In this document: piece by piece, positions 1 through 12,723 of the stretch
Numbering within the stretch: the stretch's first letter is position 1
Layout: the number at the start of each line of letters is the position of its first letter
Source: Harmonia axyridis
Taxonomy: Eukaryota > Arthropoda > Insecta > Coleoptera > Coccinellidae
Reading direction: 5' to 3'
NCBI RefSeq assembly: GCF_914767665.1
Contig: NC_059508.1
Coordinates: 3,162,001-3,226,000 of the forward strand
Length of the DNA: 64,000 bases
The notes under the pieces: model-generated
Database searches by the model: none
Told to the model about the DNA's origin: nothing
The model's input: only the letters and a program-made list of their open reading frames with translations
Position numbers and translations under genes: made by a program

Positions 1-2174
1 GACCTACTACTTTTTAAAAATCAAAAGTAATAATCCTCTTATTGAAACTTGGGAAATTCATGACCCATTAACAAAAAATCCATCATTATTTGATGGTTTA
101 GTGTTTTTTTATATTTCTGAACGTCCTACCTACATAGTATCATACATCATTTTGAAGGAAAAAAAATTACGAATCCAACGAAGTAATAATATACAGGGTG
201 TTCCATTAAAAAAAATATAGGTTTGTGTTGTATCTTCAGAACCATACCCCGAAAAAAAAATTGAGTACGCCACTGGATTCTACGCAGTATTCTGATTCAG
301 ATGTAGTTTTCACCTCAGCATTATTTCTTCTAACTTTCGGAGATAAAGGAGGGGTTCGAAAAGTATCAATTTCCAAAATCGCCCTGTATCTCTTGAACGG
401 AAACAGTTATGCAAAATCTGATTAGACCAACTTGAGTTTCACAAAAAAGTAGGACAGGAACGTGAAAACCGCAAGGCTCTATCTTAAATAACAAGCGAGA
501 AACCTGGCTGTCTCACCCAAAATGGGATGCACTGTACAATTGGTATAGTACATTGTTCCTTCTAGCTCAAGACTGGAGAGTACGATCAATATATAGAAAA
601 TAAATTAGGGTTTTAAATAGAAGGGACACAATTTAAAAAGATTATAATGGCAAGACTGTATTAATGTATCTTATTAAGCCCTACTTCAAATTTGTCCAGA
701 ATACGAAGAATAGTAAGTCGACATTTTCACTTTTCAGCGCTTCATTATATTTACAATGTAATCTTCTGTTAGAATCACACAAGATATAGAATGTTGGTTG
801 ATTGATATTGAAGTTTAGTAGTAGAATAGAACCTATCTACTTTGAGTGGTCATTTTAGAAGGACAATAATTGATAATTTATTGGTAGTAGCAACGGATTA
901 GGCTCAAAAAATTGGAAATCAGATAAAATACGTAATTTGCAAGATTTGGCTGAAACGAAAACGATAAAAACATTTTAATATAATAATTAAACATAATTCA
1001 TCTACCTATAGTAAAAATGTCTTTTACTATAAACTTCATTGAATTCAAAAATCTATTTCCATCAAGTAAATACCGTAACATTAAATTTATCAACGAGCCT
1101 TTTGGTTTTTTAGACAAGAAAATTTATCAAGTAGTTCATTTTCCAAAGCTGTTTGGAGTGCCTTTAAAAACGGAAACTGTAAAAATTATAGTGATAGCAA
1201 TCTTAACAAAGTCTTGCATCTGCAGGAAATAATTTTGTAAGTTTTGAAGATGAAAATCAATTAGAATTTCCGTCTCAGTTTCTCAATTAAGTGTCGAACC
1301 TGAAAGTAGAATTCAAACTTTTCTCGGAGAGCATATATGAGAGCTATATCCATAGCATCAAGTCCAGTTGCGAAATGATTTGATTTTTTCGGGGATAGAA
1401 AGTCCCTAATATGACGATTCGTGTTTATTGAGCTCCGAAGGAGTTCATTCATTATTCCACATGGTTTTCTTCGAAATTGGGAAGAAAATGAAATGCACAC
1501 CAAATTTCCATTTCATTCAGTATGCAAATGCAGTCAGGGGAAGTCACTGGTAGAACAAACAAATATCAACAACTCATCTCGACAAAGAAATTCCGTCAAA
1601 AAAAATATTACATCGGAATTATTCATAGCAATTTGAGATAGAATGACTTCAATTTTGTTACGTCCATATGATTTTTTGCCGAGAGACATAATTATACGTT
1701 TCCAGAAATGTCATTGTTTCAGGATATTGAAGTTGATACAAAGAAAGTTGTGTACTTCTTGAAGAAGTATATTTTTTTATGATGGCAAGTAATACTACAT
1801 TGAAAAAGTAATGAGATTATATTTCTGGCTTGTTATTTCCTCGAATAAACATTTGGAATATGTAGTGGAACAAATAAAATATCCATGAATAATTTACAGT
1901 TCGTTTCTTGGGATGTGTTGTTTCCAAAAATCTAATAAAACAAAATGAAAAAAACACTGATATGTAGTAAGGAGTTTGCGTAAAGACATGAAATGATGTA
2001 ATAATTCAGCATAATGTCATTCATTAACGAAAAAGCATATAAACGTAATTGAAATGCTTTTATGTTTATTCGCAGTAGTGAAAACAGCTCTGCTAAAAGA
2101 AACAATAGACTTTACACAAAAAAGAGGACTATGCTCTCAATAACTAACTAACAGCAAACCTAATTCTCAAAAAC
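1..2174. other. Gene-free stretch with one ACAGGGTG motif
   Basis: No convincing gene is visible. The short open frames here lack codon-like composition and recognisable motifs. A TACAGGGTG-type motif at about 193-200 matches the ends of several inverted-repeat elements elsewhere in the window, so an old repeat may begin there. I could not find its other end. Confidence 0.5.
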
Positions 2175-2815
2175 TTCACGTTTACGTTGAAAATTTGTGC
2201 AGTAATGAGAAACGACGAGAGAGTTATTCAAAAATAAAATCTGAAATGGTATACAGCTATAAAAAGGAAAACCAATGTAAAAATGAATTACAAAGTAATG
2301 TGGAAATAATTATGGATTCAATATTTTCGATAATCCATTGTTGAAAGTCACTTCAAACCACTTTCTGGTATCCTTAAAAGTTTCACTTATACGTTAAAAA
2401 TTTGTGCAGTAAAACTATCTGCGTGAAAATTCAAAGCAAACGTCTCAGTTTTTCGAGGTGTTTTCGAATATTAAAACAGATTTTCAAAATTTCGATGTAC
2501 AGGGTGTTGTTTCGAGGATTCAAACGATTCATAATTTTTTGTTGACCCGGACCTGGATTTTCAAGGCAGTTATTGCATGATAGGTTTGAGCTCTCAATTA
2601 GGAACATATTTGCCAAATATGAAGAAAATATACCGGGTGGTTCGTTCGATATGGCCTCAGAAAGAAACGGGCAAAATTCATAAAACACCCTGTATCTCGG
2701 CTACGAAGACAGTAAGACCCAATAAATGGGGTATCTCCAGAACCGCCTTGGTGCCACCTATGCACCTGTGAAGTATTTCCGTTTCCCAATGAAACACCCT
2801 GTATATTATAACGAA
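2175..2815 (+). repeat. Dispersed repeat family F8, partial copy
   Basis: About 640 bp shared with the interrupted element at 33601-34692. The part from about 2240 to 2500 matches 34310-34575, and the part from about 2635 to 2815 matches both ends of that element. It ends in a segment that includes GGTGCCACCTATGCACC and closes with CACCCTGTA. The motif ACAGGGTG and its complement occur three times inside it. No coding capacity is recognisable. In the other copy the terminal segment occurs at both ends in opposite orientation, so this is probably a one-armed or rearranged copy of a terminal-inverted-repeat element. Confidence 0.7.
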
Positions 2816-3204
2816 GATAGTTTTTCCCTATTGAACTATTTTTCAATGAAGTGAATATTTGTGTATACATTTTGTTGGTTGGAGTGTATGAAATACAAGC
2901 TTTGCTAGGTCATACATTTCAGATTGGATACTAATGTATTGGAGAATATTGTATATTGTATAAATGAATTTGTATTTGAATTCCTTACTTTATGTATCTA
3001 CACACTGTATATTTCATTTGAAGGTAAGTGTTTTCGTGAAGAATTTGACCGGTCAATGTTGTTTCTCTATCTAACGATCTGTTTGGTCAAAACCGGTATT
3101 CTTTCAATTAAGGAGTTGGCTTTTTTTTGGGGAAAAAGACTGGCAAAATTGTTGAAATTCAATCAGCCTCCGACCTCTCTAAATCAGCCATTTTATTGAT
3201 TGGA

Positions 3205-3680
3205 CCTGCATTATATATTTATTTATTTGTCCACTAGCGCAAAATACACCATATACACAGTCTCTCTGGTGTAATTTCGAACCGATTTGTTACACCCCTA
3301 GCAAGGCCCCCCTTGTTTGGTTGTTTCTCCGAGTTTGATTCGAATGTTATCTAATTATACCCTTTTGAAGTGCCGCTTCTGTAGCTGTTCAAAAAGGACA
3401 ATTTTGGGCGGATTATCGGGTAACCTAACGCTAGGTTCCATTCTGTAAATTTCGCAATGCGTTGTTGGTTGGTATATGTTGAAAATTAGGATTGCGAACT
3501 TGCGTACATTGAAATGAGAGTTATGCCTGTTGTTTCTTTGTGAAAATCGAATAATGTTTTGTCGTTTTTGCCCTTCTGTAATATTCTGTTTTTCCTTTGA
3601 GGACGAATTTTACGCGGGCTCTATTGACTCCAACGGAATAGATTTAATTTTAATTAAAAGAGGGTTGCTGCCATCTATGG
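3205..3680 (-). other. Possible 3' end of a decayed retroposon
   Basis: This block is less AT-rich than its surroundings. On the minus strand it ends in an AATAAATAAATA-like tail (3215-3232 on the + strand), as many insect non-LTR retrotransposons and SINEs do. No reverse transcriptase motif is visible and no target duplication was found, so the call is weak. It could equally be unique sequence with a chance A/T tract. The rest of 2816-3774 shows nothing recognisable. Confidence 0.22.
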
Positions 3681-3880
3681 AACAACCACCGATGTTTTAT
3701 TAGAGTTAGCTGTTCACAATGCCCAATCCAAAATCTAATGAAACTAGATGTGAACATTGAGCACAACTTTTTGCACAGGTCAATTGGAAAGTCCCCGGTA
3801 AAACACATATTTTTGGCAAAATTTATTATTCAACAGCGATCTTTCAACTTCTCGTTAACATTTTTGTAGTACGGTTTGTT

Positions 3881-3960
3881 TTTCGTTTCAAAATAGGCCT
3901 CAGTTTCGGCAATTACTTCTTCAAGTAATTGCCGAAACTGAGACCTATTTTGAAACGAAA
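3881..3960. repeat. 38-bp near-perfect inverted repeat inside mariner A
   Basis: The left arm 3881-3918 and right arm 3923-3960 are reverse complements with one mismatch around a 4-base loop. Both arms derive from the transposase C-terminal coding region. A second, shorter inverted pair follows directly (3965-4000, around AGCGCCAAT/ATTGGCGCT). Other copies of this mariner have only the left-arm sequence, so the right arm is a secondary inverted duplication. Confidence 0.9.
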
Positions 3961-3969
3961 ATTGAAAAT

Positions 3970-4911
3970 TTAGCGCCAATGAAGATTGGCGCTGAATTTC
4001 TTTCCAGCGAGCAATCTCTTGAGGTCTGAGAACAGAAAAAAGTGGCTGGGGGCCAGATCTGGCGAATACGGTGGATGCAGAAGCAATTCGAAGCCCAATT
4101 CATGCAATTTTGCCATTGTTTTCATTGATTTGTGACACGGCGCATTGTCTCGATGAGAGCACCTATTTTTCTTCAAATGAGGCCGTTTTTTACCGATTTC
4201 ATCCTTTAAACAAAACGATCCAAAAATGCTATATAATAATCGCTGCTGATGGTCTGACCCTTTTGGAGGTAATCAATGAATATTTATATCTTGCTCATCC
4301 CAGAATACTGATGCGTTGACCTTGCCAGCGGACTATTGTGTTCTTCCTCGCTTTGAGTTCGGTTCATCGTGTGCACTCCACTCAGCTGACTGTCGATTGG
4401 ACTCCAGAGTGAAATGATGGAGCCATGTTTCATCCATTGTCACATATCGACGCAAAAATTCAGGTTTATTGCACTTAAACATCTTCGAACACTGCTCAGA
4501 ATCATCAACACGTTGTTGCTTTCGATCGATTGTGATTTCGCGCGGCACCCATTTAGCACATAGCCTTTTTATGTACAGATATATTCGTGAATGATATGAT
4601 GTACCTACACGTTCAGATGATATCTTCACAATGTCCGCTATCTCGTTCAACTTCACTTTACGGTCATTCAAAATTATTTTGTGAACTATTTCGATGTTTT
4701 CGTCGGTAACAGCCTCTTTTGGGCGTCCACTGTGTTCGCGGTCTTCGGTGCTCATTTCACCACGTTTAAACTTCGCATACCAATCAATGATGTGTGATTT
4801 TCCTGGTGCAGACCCCGGAAACTCTTCATCAAGCCAAGATTTTGTTTCAACTGTATTCTTTCCCTTCAGAAAGCAATATTTTATCATTAAACAAAATTCT
4901 CCTTTTTTTCA
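3970..4911 (-). pseudogene. mariner transposase, irritans-type, pseudogene (copy A)
   Basis: Family role: a DD34D transposase that cuts and pastes the element at TA sites. The N-terminal and first catalytic part reads open at 4333-4887, with KNTVETKSWLDEEFPGSAPG and then RYVTMDETWLHHF, which holds the first catalytic Asp. The second part at 3970-4176 keeps the second Asp in DNAPCHKSM. The third catalytic Asp is replaced by His: APSHFF instead of APSDFF, codon 4042-4044. The usual start lies just upstream of 4887 but is frameshifted. The two parts are out of register between about 4180 and 4330, and the C-terminus is disrupted by the inverted duplication. The gene is therefore dead by several independent lesions. 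Similarity to Himar1-type transposases is from family knowledge. Confidence 0.9.
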
Positions 4912-5079
4912 TCTTTTTTCAAATAACAAAAGTAGCTACACTCACAACGCAATATCTCACAAACGAATAGTCGGACTGCTGTCAAATTTTGAAAGGTATC
5001 GTTTGAAGGTTGGTACTAACTAAAAATCATATGAATTCAATACTAGCACCGCTATCTGTGCTTTTCAATTGGCCTAATA

Positions 5080-6727
5080 TGCTGTAGCGTTTTCGAAAAG
5101 TGTTGTAGTTTATTATTTCTAAAAGTTAATAGTAATCTCAAATCGTAAGATTAATAGCTGCTCCCAGTTGAAGAATATTTCGAAAACCATGCACTGGCAT
5201 TTTGTGATGCATTATAATTGAACGAAATGAAGAATTGATATATTTATTGAAGTACTTTTTACCTTAGGCCAATCCGGAGTTGAAAACCTTTCTTTCATTA
5301 CGATTGGAATTTCAACGAACAAATGTTATGTTTTCTTATCGAATAATCACCTAATTTGCCTGATATGGCTCGGGCCGACTTTTTTCTACATCCTAAAATC
5401 AAATTACCTCTTCGAAGCAACGGATTTCAGATGGAAGCACCTATAAAAAATGTTTATCATCCGAATTGTAGAAGTTATTTCGGTATTTTATCATCTCATC
5501 TGTCAGAATTTTCACTACGGATATACCAATAATTTTCGAGGATAGGATGATTCATTATAGTTGCTTCTAATGAGATTCATTTGCCGAATATGGAATAATT
5601 AGAATTGGGGTATGAATTCCATGGCACTAACTGAAGTGGAACTTCCGAAAACTGCCCTTCCAACCTGCCATCATTTGAAGGTCAACGAGGAGCAAGTGTA
5701 CTTTGAATAGCGTGAGGGAGGTATCAGGATCTTTTTAATGATCAAAACTTGCCCCACATAGTAATATCGGATATAACATCACGAATTTTCACGGTATATA
5801 TTCGAAAGTTTTACCCCAAAAAGGAGCATGGAATTAATATATTGAATTATTGTATATAATATTACAGCTTCTTCTTACAAGCTCCTTTCAACTAGTGATG
5901 ATTAGAAAGAATTGAATCATATAATCTCTATGACGCATGTCCTTGAACAAACTTTCCTCGCAACTTTCGTTTGAGTGCGCATGACTTCTGGATTTGGCAA
6001 AAGCAACGTTAATAACACTGGAGACTGATGTTCAATGTGGAAATTATAGGTTAAATGTTTTTGGTTGCTCGAAATAGTGTTTTGAGTTTTGGATAGGGTC
6101 TAGAGCGATATCAGAGCTATAGAAAGACCGTGGTTTTTCGATTAATTTCATCGAGTTTTTGAAGAAAATAATTCTTTGGTGGTGTAATTTTTTTTACAAT
6201 AATGAAACACTGCAAACAAACTAAATTATATAAAACTGTTTCAGCAGTTACTATTCGGTAGTTGATCATGATTTAAACATGTTTTATACTTCCTATGTTT
6301 CTGATTTTTGATAGTAAAAACATCGAAACTTGTTTCGAACTAAATTACAAGTTCTAATTTCTAAGTTCATTCCATGGGTACATTCCAATCAGCATTAAAC
6401 TAATTTCAAAATAATCCCCAAATTCCACATTCCATAAGTGACTCATTATTGCATTGCAACCCTATATAATGAACTCGTCAATATTGGAGCGTAAGCATTA
6501 TGTTCTTTATTAAAGCTAATCAGTCTAATTGAACTGTTATAATAATCATTGCTGGTAGCGCGATCAATATTATTGTTAATTAGTATGAATTCAATTCAAT
6601 GGGATTAAAACAGTTAATAGGTGTTTTCTTTGGGTTGATTGAGCCAATTACGAGATGCTGTAGGTGGATATAATTTCAATATATTGCTGCAATTTTGAAC
6701 CAGCGAGACTAAGCAGATCAACAGATA
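5080..6727. other. Gene-free stretch
   Basis: AT-rich sequence with no gene, RNA or recognisable repeat that I can support. Confidence 0.5.
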
Positions 6728-6729
6728 TA

Positions 6730-7968
6730 ACAGGCCAATTGAAAAGTTCCCTGTATACCATAGTAACACATATTTTTTTGGCAAAATTCGATTTTATTAA
6801 TCAAAATAGATACCTTCGAGGGCGATACCACGATTATAGCGATCTTCCCAACTTTTCGATACCATTTTTGTAGTACGATTTGTCTTTCGCTTCAAAATAG
6901 GCTTCAGTTTCGGCGACTACTTCTTCATTGGCGCTTCCTTTGAGGTCTGAGAACAGGAAAAAGTCGCTGGGGGCCAGATCTGGCGGATTCGGTGGATGCA
7001 AAAGCAATTCGAAGCCCAATTCATGCAATTTTGAAATTTTTTTCATTGATTTGTGACACGGAGCATTGTCTTGACAGCACCTTTTTTTTTCTTCAAATGG
7101 GGACGTTTTTTAACGATATCATCTTTTAAACGATCCAATAACGCGATATAATGATCGCTGTTGGTGGTCTGGCCCTTTTGGAGGTAATCAATGAAAAGTA
7201 CCTATACCTTGCGCATTCCAGAATACTAATGCCATAACCTTGCCAGCTGACGGTTGTGTTTTTTCTCGCTTTGTATTCGGTTCATCGGGTGCAGTCCAAT
7301 CAGCTCACTGTCAATTGGACTCCGGAGTGAAATGTTTCACCCATTGTCACATATCGACACAAAAATCCAGGTTAATTGCTCTTTAACAGCTTCAAACACT
7401 GCTCAAAATCATTAATAAGTTGTTGCTTTTTATCGATTATGAGCTCGCGCTGCACCCATTTCCCACACAGCTTTCTCATTTCTCATCATTCGTGAATGAT
7501 ATGATGTACACGTTCAGATATCTTCACAATGTCTGCTATCTTGATCAACTCCACTTTAAAACGTCATTCAAAATTATTTTGTGGACTTTCTTTCGTCGAT
7601 GACAGCCTTTTTTGGGCGTCCACTGCGTTCGCCGTTCAGTGCTTATTTCACCATGTTTATATTCAGCTTACCAATCAATGATGGTTGATTTTCCTGATGT
7701 AGACCCCGGAAACTCTTCATCAAGCCAAGATTTTGCTTCAACTGTATTTTTTCCCTTCAAAACGCAATATTTCTTCGGCACATGAAATTCGTTTTTCAAA
7801 TAACAAAATTAGCTACACTCACAACGCAATACTTCGCAAACTAATGGTCGAACTGCTGTCAAATTATGACACGTATCGTTTGAAGGTTGGTACTAACTAA
7901 AAACTATATGGATTTAATACTAGCACCGCCATCTGTGCACCAAACCGGGGAATTTTCAATTGTCCTAA
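6730..7968 (-). mobile_element. mariner (irritans-type) copy B, decayed
   Basis: Bounded by TA dinucleotides at 6728-6729 and 7969-7970. The terminal repeats read ACAGGCCAATTGAAAAG on the left and, on the minus strand, TTAGGACAATTGAAAAT on the right. The length of 1.24 kb is close to full. Both ends are intact enough to define the terminal repeat of this family. Confidence 0.92.
6834..7775 (-). pseudogene. mariner transposase pseudogene (copy B)
   Basis: Same family as copy A. The only sizeable open piece (6834-7046) covers the C-terminal third: KLHELGFELLLHPP, then APSDFFLFSDL with the third catalytic Asp retained, then EAYFEAKDKSYYKNGIEKL. A short deletion removes the segment that reads RMLAGKKF in relatives. 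The rest of the gene, to about 7775, is recognisable by nucleotide similarity to copies A and E but is broken by many indels and stops. No functional product is possible. Confidence 0.88.
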
Positions 7969-8107
7969 TATCCTTATACATAGATATGACATTGAAATAA
8001 TTGACAATAATAATAACACCTTTTTAGTTTATCGAGATGAAAACATTGTCAAAACTATGGTTACTACAATTTTAGTTGGTATACTCTTCACGTTGATATT
8101 TATTGTA

Positions 8108-8652
8108 TACAGGGTGGCCAAGAGTTTGAAAAAAAAAACTGGTCCCTCGTGTCATGGACTATTCGAATCGCCCCCACGTATGTTATGCGATTTTTCAAGG
8201 TTTTCGTTTTTTTTTTAATTTTCGACTTGACTGTCTTAAAAAAGATATAAAAAAAAGTACAAGACTTTCCTGTGAAATTTTTTTTGTAACTTAATCTCCA
8301 TGAATTGTTCTTTTATAAATAAAATAACCAGCTCCGTACTTTTGATGAAAATTATGGAAATGTTGGTCTCTAGTGAAAAAGTTACGTGAATTGGATTATG
8401 ATCTAAATTTTCGAACCAGGTTATTTTATGTATAAAAGTTCATGGAGATCAAGTTATAAAGAAAAAATTCACAGAAAATTCTTGTACTTCTTTTATACCT
8501 TTTTTAACATGGTCATGGTCAAAGTTCATAAAAAAATGCATAACTCGAAAACCGTGAAGAATCGCATAACCTACATGAGGGCGATTCGAATAGCTCATGA
8601 CACGAGGGACCTGTTTCTTTTTTTTTGACGTCAATCTCCTGGCCACCATGTA
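8108..8652. repeat. Palindromic inverted-repeat element F4 (545 bp)
   Basis: The two halves are diverged reverse complements of about 240 bp each. The ends read TACAGGGTGGCCA on the left and, on the opposite strand, TACATGGTGGCCA on the right. Shared inner blocks include TCCCTCGTGTCATG and TATTCGAATCGCCC. No transposase is present. This is consistent with a MITE or foldback-type non-autonomous DNA element, or with an inverted duplication. I saw no clear target duplication. The short ORFs on both strands are by-products of the palindrome. Confidence 0.85.
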
Positions 8653-9764
8653 TTTCGTATTAAATTCATACCTGTAATAAGTATAGATATAATTTCCGGC
8701 TACTATCCGAAAAATACCAATGCTACCCCTTTCTTTTTGATCACCAATGTTTTTTTTTGCCTAACCCACACCCCCTGTGGGAATCGACCGATACCAAATT
8801 GATATGACTGTATAATTTACCGCAATAAGCATGAAATACATTCGTGACAAGGCAATACCCTAATCAATATTCAGTGAATTGATAACCGATCCGAAAACAA
8901 AACGCATAGAGGCAAGCATTGTGCTCGCACTTATCATGGAGTCATGGAGAGTTTTCAAAAAGAGAGCTTTCAGGTACCAGGCTAATAAAGAACTTTTTCG
9001 ATGTATATCGTGAATTATCAGTGTGGTCTCGATCAGGTTTTTTTCCTAGTTATTATTACATCCGTTGATAATGAAAATATTTGAATTTACGTTTATGTCT
9101 TATTCTCTACACTAATGCGTGATTACATTCTTCATGAACTAAAAACACACATAGATGAGTCACTAGCTTAAAAATTTTTTGAAGTAACGAAACGCCTCTA
9201 GCGTTAAAATATTCGCCTCAAACTGTGGGAAACGTTTTGACTAGTTTGGGATGCTGTATCACTTTGAGGGAAGGGGGGTACAAGTGGGATTCTGAGTTAG
9301 TATTTTGTAGGAAACGAGAATTATATATTTCAATATTTTAATTTTCAATTTTCTCATAATTGTAATTCGACTTTGTTGATCATTGTTGTATTCGGGGATA
9401 CGATTCAAAAACGATTTGAAATATCGAATATTAATTAGCCTTGAGCCTTAATTTATTGTTCCATAAATCAAACATCATAAAAAATATATTCTGAAAATTA
9501 TTAATAAATAGATTAAAATTAGCCGATCAATGTGTGCTCGAAAATATTTTCGTAATCGAAATTTTGTTTTGAAACAACGTTTACTCGTATCTGTTATATG
9601 AGAAAGAAAGGTTTGATAAAGAAGTTTGAACCAAAAATTACTCGAAATAATATAATTTTTTTGATTCGATTTTTCATACCATTCGATCATTCCTGAATTC
9701 GAGGTACGAACAAAAATGAAAAATTCATTAAAAAATATTAAGAATAGAATTCCCTATACATGGC
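8653..9764. other. Gene-free stretch
   Basis: AT-rich. No feature can be supported. Confidence 0.5.
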
Positions 9765-10340
9765 CCGCAAATGCTTTGTTTTCGAGATACAGGATGTTTC
9801 TTGTAGTCCTACTTTTTTGTGATGCATGTAACAGTTTACCGAATCTTTATTGATTCTCTCTACTGATTGGGTAAATAAATACCAAAACTTATAATTAATT
9901 ATTTATTCATCATAGCGCACTGGATCTTATAATAATTTGAATTTTCCTGAGGAATACTGAAAAATTGTTTGACAAGAACCGACAAGAAACCCTAAAGTGT
10001 AGTACTGGACCATAGTTTCTTTTTACATTTTTTTAAACTACCAGTGGTTCATCAAAAAAAAGTTCTGGTTGAAAGAAGCGGGCATTCTTCCAGAAAAAAT
10101 ATCACCTTATAGATTCGCATTTAAAATTAGCATATCACATGATAAAAACTTCAAATTGGAATATCTATGCCAAATTTAGGTTAAATATCTTGTGTAGGGA
10201 AGGTGCTATGAGAAAAAAATCTTGAACTTTAACATTTGTATCTCGAAAACAAATCGTTTCCGGACCCATGTTATAGGACTCAATTTCATAAAATGAACCG
10301 AAGAATCTGTCATTCTGTCTTCATAAATAAATTGCAATTT
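9765..10340 (+). repeat. Dispersed repeat family F2, copy a
   Basis: Related copies lie at about 25030-25480 (minus) and 45985-46420 (plus). In this copy the ends are inverted relative to each other. The left end has CATGGCCCGCAAATGC, then TTTTCGAGATACAGG. The right end has GTATCTCGAAAACAAATC, then CCGGACCCATG. So it is a terminal-inverted-repeat element with ends of about 40-50 bp. Conserved internal blocks include TACCAGTGGTTCA and ATATCTATGCCAAATTT. It has no coding capacity. Confidence 0.75.
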
Positions 10341-11994
10341 GAATGAAACACAATAAATTGTACAACACAGTCCAGACAATTTTACAATGCAAATAACTCA
10401 GTTCAGTTTTTTGATAACTGGAGTATTAAAATTTTGTGAGGAAAAAACCGAAAACAACGGCTAAGTGTATACCGATGACGAATACAAAAATCACAGATGG
10501 CAAAACAAGGAGAACGCCGACAAAATGGGTAGATAAAGGAAAATAATAAATCTCAGACATAGACGTGCTCGTAGTGCAATAAAAGTAATCATCTTGAAGA
10601 GATAATAAACTCATAAACCGTAGAGAGTCCGATTTTTTGCTGCCGTGTCGATTTTAAATAAAATTAAAAATATTATTGGTTCATTTTATGGAAGAATTTT
10701 TGTTCTCCGTCTTAAAGAGAATTCTGAAATTTTATATTTTGGCAATATTGGGGGGGGGTTTATTTACCCCCAGTACCTCCCATTTCTACGCCCTTGCCTC
10801 AAGGATATGGTTATGCTAATACCAGCATTATATCAAAACGGGAAATTTCAAACGTTCGTAATTCCAAATATAATTGAGCTAGAGACCTTTTTTCGAATTT
10901 TATTTTCAATCCTACTTAAAATTCCGCCGATATATTTTATTATTTTTTTGTGATATTTGTTTTCTTTCATTCGTGTTGAAATTTTTTGCTATTTTAAGAA
11001 GAAATAATGAACTAGGTATTCAAATGTTAAAATCAAGTTATTAGCGTGAGATAGAGAAAGTAATAAACCCTAGACTAATATTTGCAGTATTTTTCGAAAC
11101 TTCCACGATCTAAGGAATTTCAACGAGTGATTAAAACAGTTGTAAATCGGTAGATATGCTGTATTGTGTACCCAACACAATGAAGAAACATTGGTATAGT
11201 TCTCCAAGTTATCAAAAGGCCGGCTTTGTTTGGTTCCAATAATGAGAATATAAAAGAAGAATAAAGTTTGTGGTCGTAGCATTGGTTTTCTCCTGTAGGT
11301 TAAGTGAAACAATTTTCTAGTAGAAAGTAACATAAATTGAAAACTTAATTTCCCATGAAGCTACACCCCGTTGGGATCAGATAATATCGCTTAGCCGCCA
11401 CATATTCGATTTTAAGCATCACCATTTTGAGACATTAGGTATTTCGTTTTATATGCTGTCCCTTGAGTGGAACCGATGTAATTGAAAACCATATCCGAAA
11501 TGTTTTTATTATTTTCGAGCCGATATGCTCTAGTTATTGCGATCTCAACCGTATTGGAAACATCGGAAAATACATGCTCTATTCAACTCAGGGGAGTTTC
11601 TATATTTCATGAGCGCACCAGTTCCCTCAAAATTAATGAAATATACACTGGATCAGTTTCCGATTGTTCCATACCGACAACCACTTACATATTAGCCCTG
11701 AGGGTGAGTTTCTGCTTTTCGTATGCCCTGGAATTCATGTTGATGGAAGGAAAAAGGCACATCGCTAAAAATGCGCCACGTACGGAATTGTAAATGGTGT
11801 ACATTATTTATCATATCCTGTAATGAAAAACGCTGCTAATATCACGAAAATGTTTATTATACTTCCACAACGCAACCGGAGGACTTAAGTTTCGCGGTGA
11901 AATGTTTTAACCTCAATGAATTCATATGAAAAACATTTTTTCATTCATAACGAAATATCCAATCTTATATGGAAAAAATTGTTGAGTAAATACA
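10341..11994. other. Gene-free stretch
   Basis: Open frames of 87-103 codons occur at 10645-10953 (+), 11070-11333 (-) and 11482-11793 (+). None has a recognisable domain, a splice-site context or a repeat relationship that I can support. They are treated as chance ORFs. Confidence 0.45.
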
Positions 11995-11996
11995 TA

Positions 11997-12723
11997 ACAG
12001 ACAAATTGAAAAGTCCCCGGTCTACCATAGTAAAACACATTTTTTTGCCAATTCGATTTTATTATTCAACATAGTTGCCTTCGAAGGCTATACAGCGATT
12101 ATAGCGATCTTCCGACTTTCCGATACCATTTTTTTGGTACCATTTTTCCTTCGCTTCAAAATAAGCCTCAGTTGCAGCGATTACTTCTTCAATGGCGCTA
12201 AACTTTTTCCAGCGAGCATTCTTTTGAGGTCTTAGAGCAGGAAAAAGTCGCTGAAGGCCAGATCTGGCGAATACGGTGGATGCAGAAGCAATTCGAAGCT
12301 TAATTCATGCAATTATGCTATTTTTTCCATTGATTTGTGACACGGTGCATTGTCTTGATGAAACAGCACCTTTTTTTCTTCAAATGGGGCTTTTTTTTAA
12401 GATTTCATCCGTTAGGCGATCCAATAACGCTATATAATAATTGATGTTGATGGTCTGGCACTTTTGGAGGTAATAAATGAATATTATACCTAGCGCATCC
12501 CAGAATACTGATGCCATAACCTTGCCAGATGACTGTTGTGTTTTTCCTCGCTTTGGATTCGCTTCATCGTGTGCAAGTGCAGTCCACTCAGCTGACTGTC
12601 GATTGGACTCCGGAGTGAAATGACGCAGCCATGTTAACACGTTCATATGATTTATTCAAATGCTATGCTATCCTGATCAACTTCACTTTACGGTCATTCG
12701 AAATTATTTTGTGAACTTTTTTT
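11997..12723 (-). mobile_element. mariner (irritans-type) copy C, 5'-truncated
   Basis: The left (3') end is intact, with TA at 11995-11996 then ACAGACAAATTGAAAAGTCC. The element runs to about 12723, where similarity to the other copies stops in a T-rich tract. The N-terminal part and the 5' terminal repeat are missing. There is also an internal deletion at about 12633. Confidence 0.88.
12120..12723 (-). pseudogene. mariner transposase fragment (copy C)
   Basis: The open piece 12380-12646 holds HFTPESNRQSAEWTA and KRGKTQQSSGKVMASVFWDA, the middle of the transposase. An internal deletion at about 12633 joins the region after the first catalytic motif to the region coding for ISSERV, so the MDE motif with the first catalytic Asp is gone. 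The second and third catalytic segments downstream are frameshifted. Confidence 0.85.

Larger units (their letters stand above)
3775..5077 (-). mobile_element. mariner (irritans-type) copy A, decayed
   Basis: A nearly full-length mariner on the minus strand. The 5' end is on the right, with GGCCTAA followed by TA at 5078-5079. The 3' end on the left begins CAGGTCAATTGG. The right terminal repeat has lost the segment containing CCGGGGAC that other copies keep. The element carries a broken transposase gene and an extra inverted duplication at 3881-3960. About 1.3 kb is the usual mariner length. The same family occurs at 6.7, 12.0, 27.5 and 47.3 kb. Confidence 0.9.

Noticed and set aside
3340..3365. 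tRNA B-box-like sequence (GATTCGAAT) suggesting a SINE or tRNA gene
   Set aside because: No matching A box at the right distance and no cloverleaf could be drawn around it.
11482..11793. 103-codon ORF with hydrophobic stretches as a membrane protein
   Set aside because: Composition follows the T-rich DNA. No conserved motif or splice context was found.
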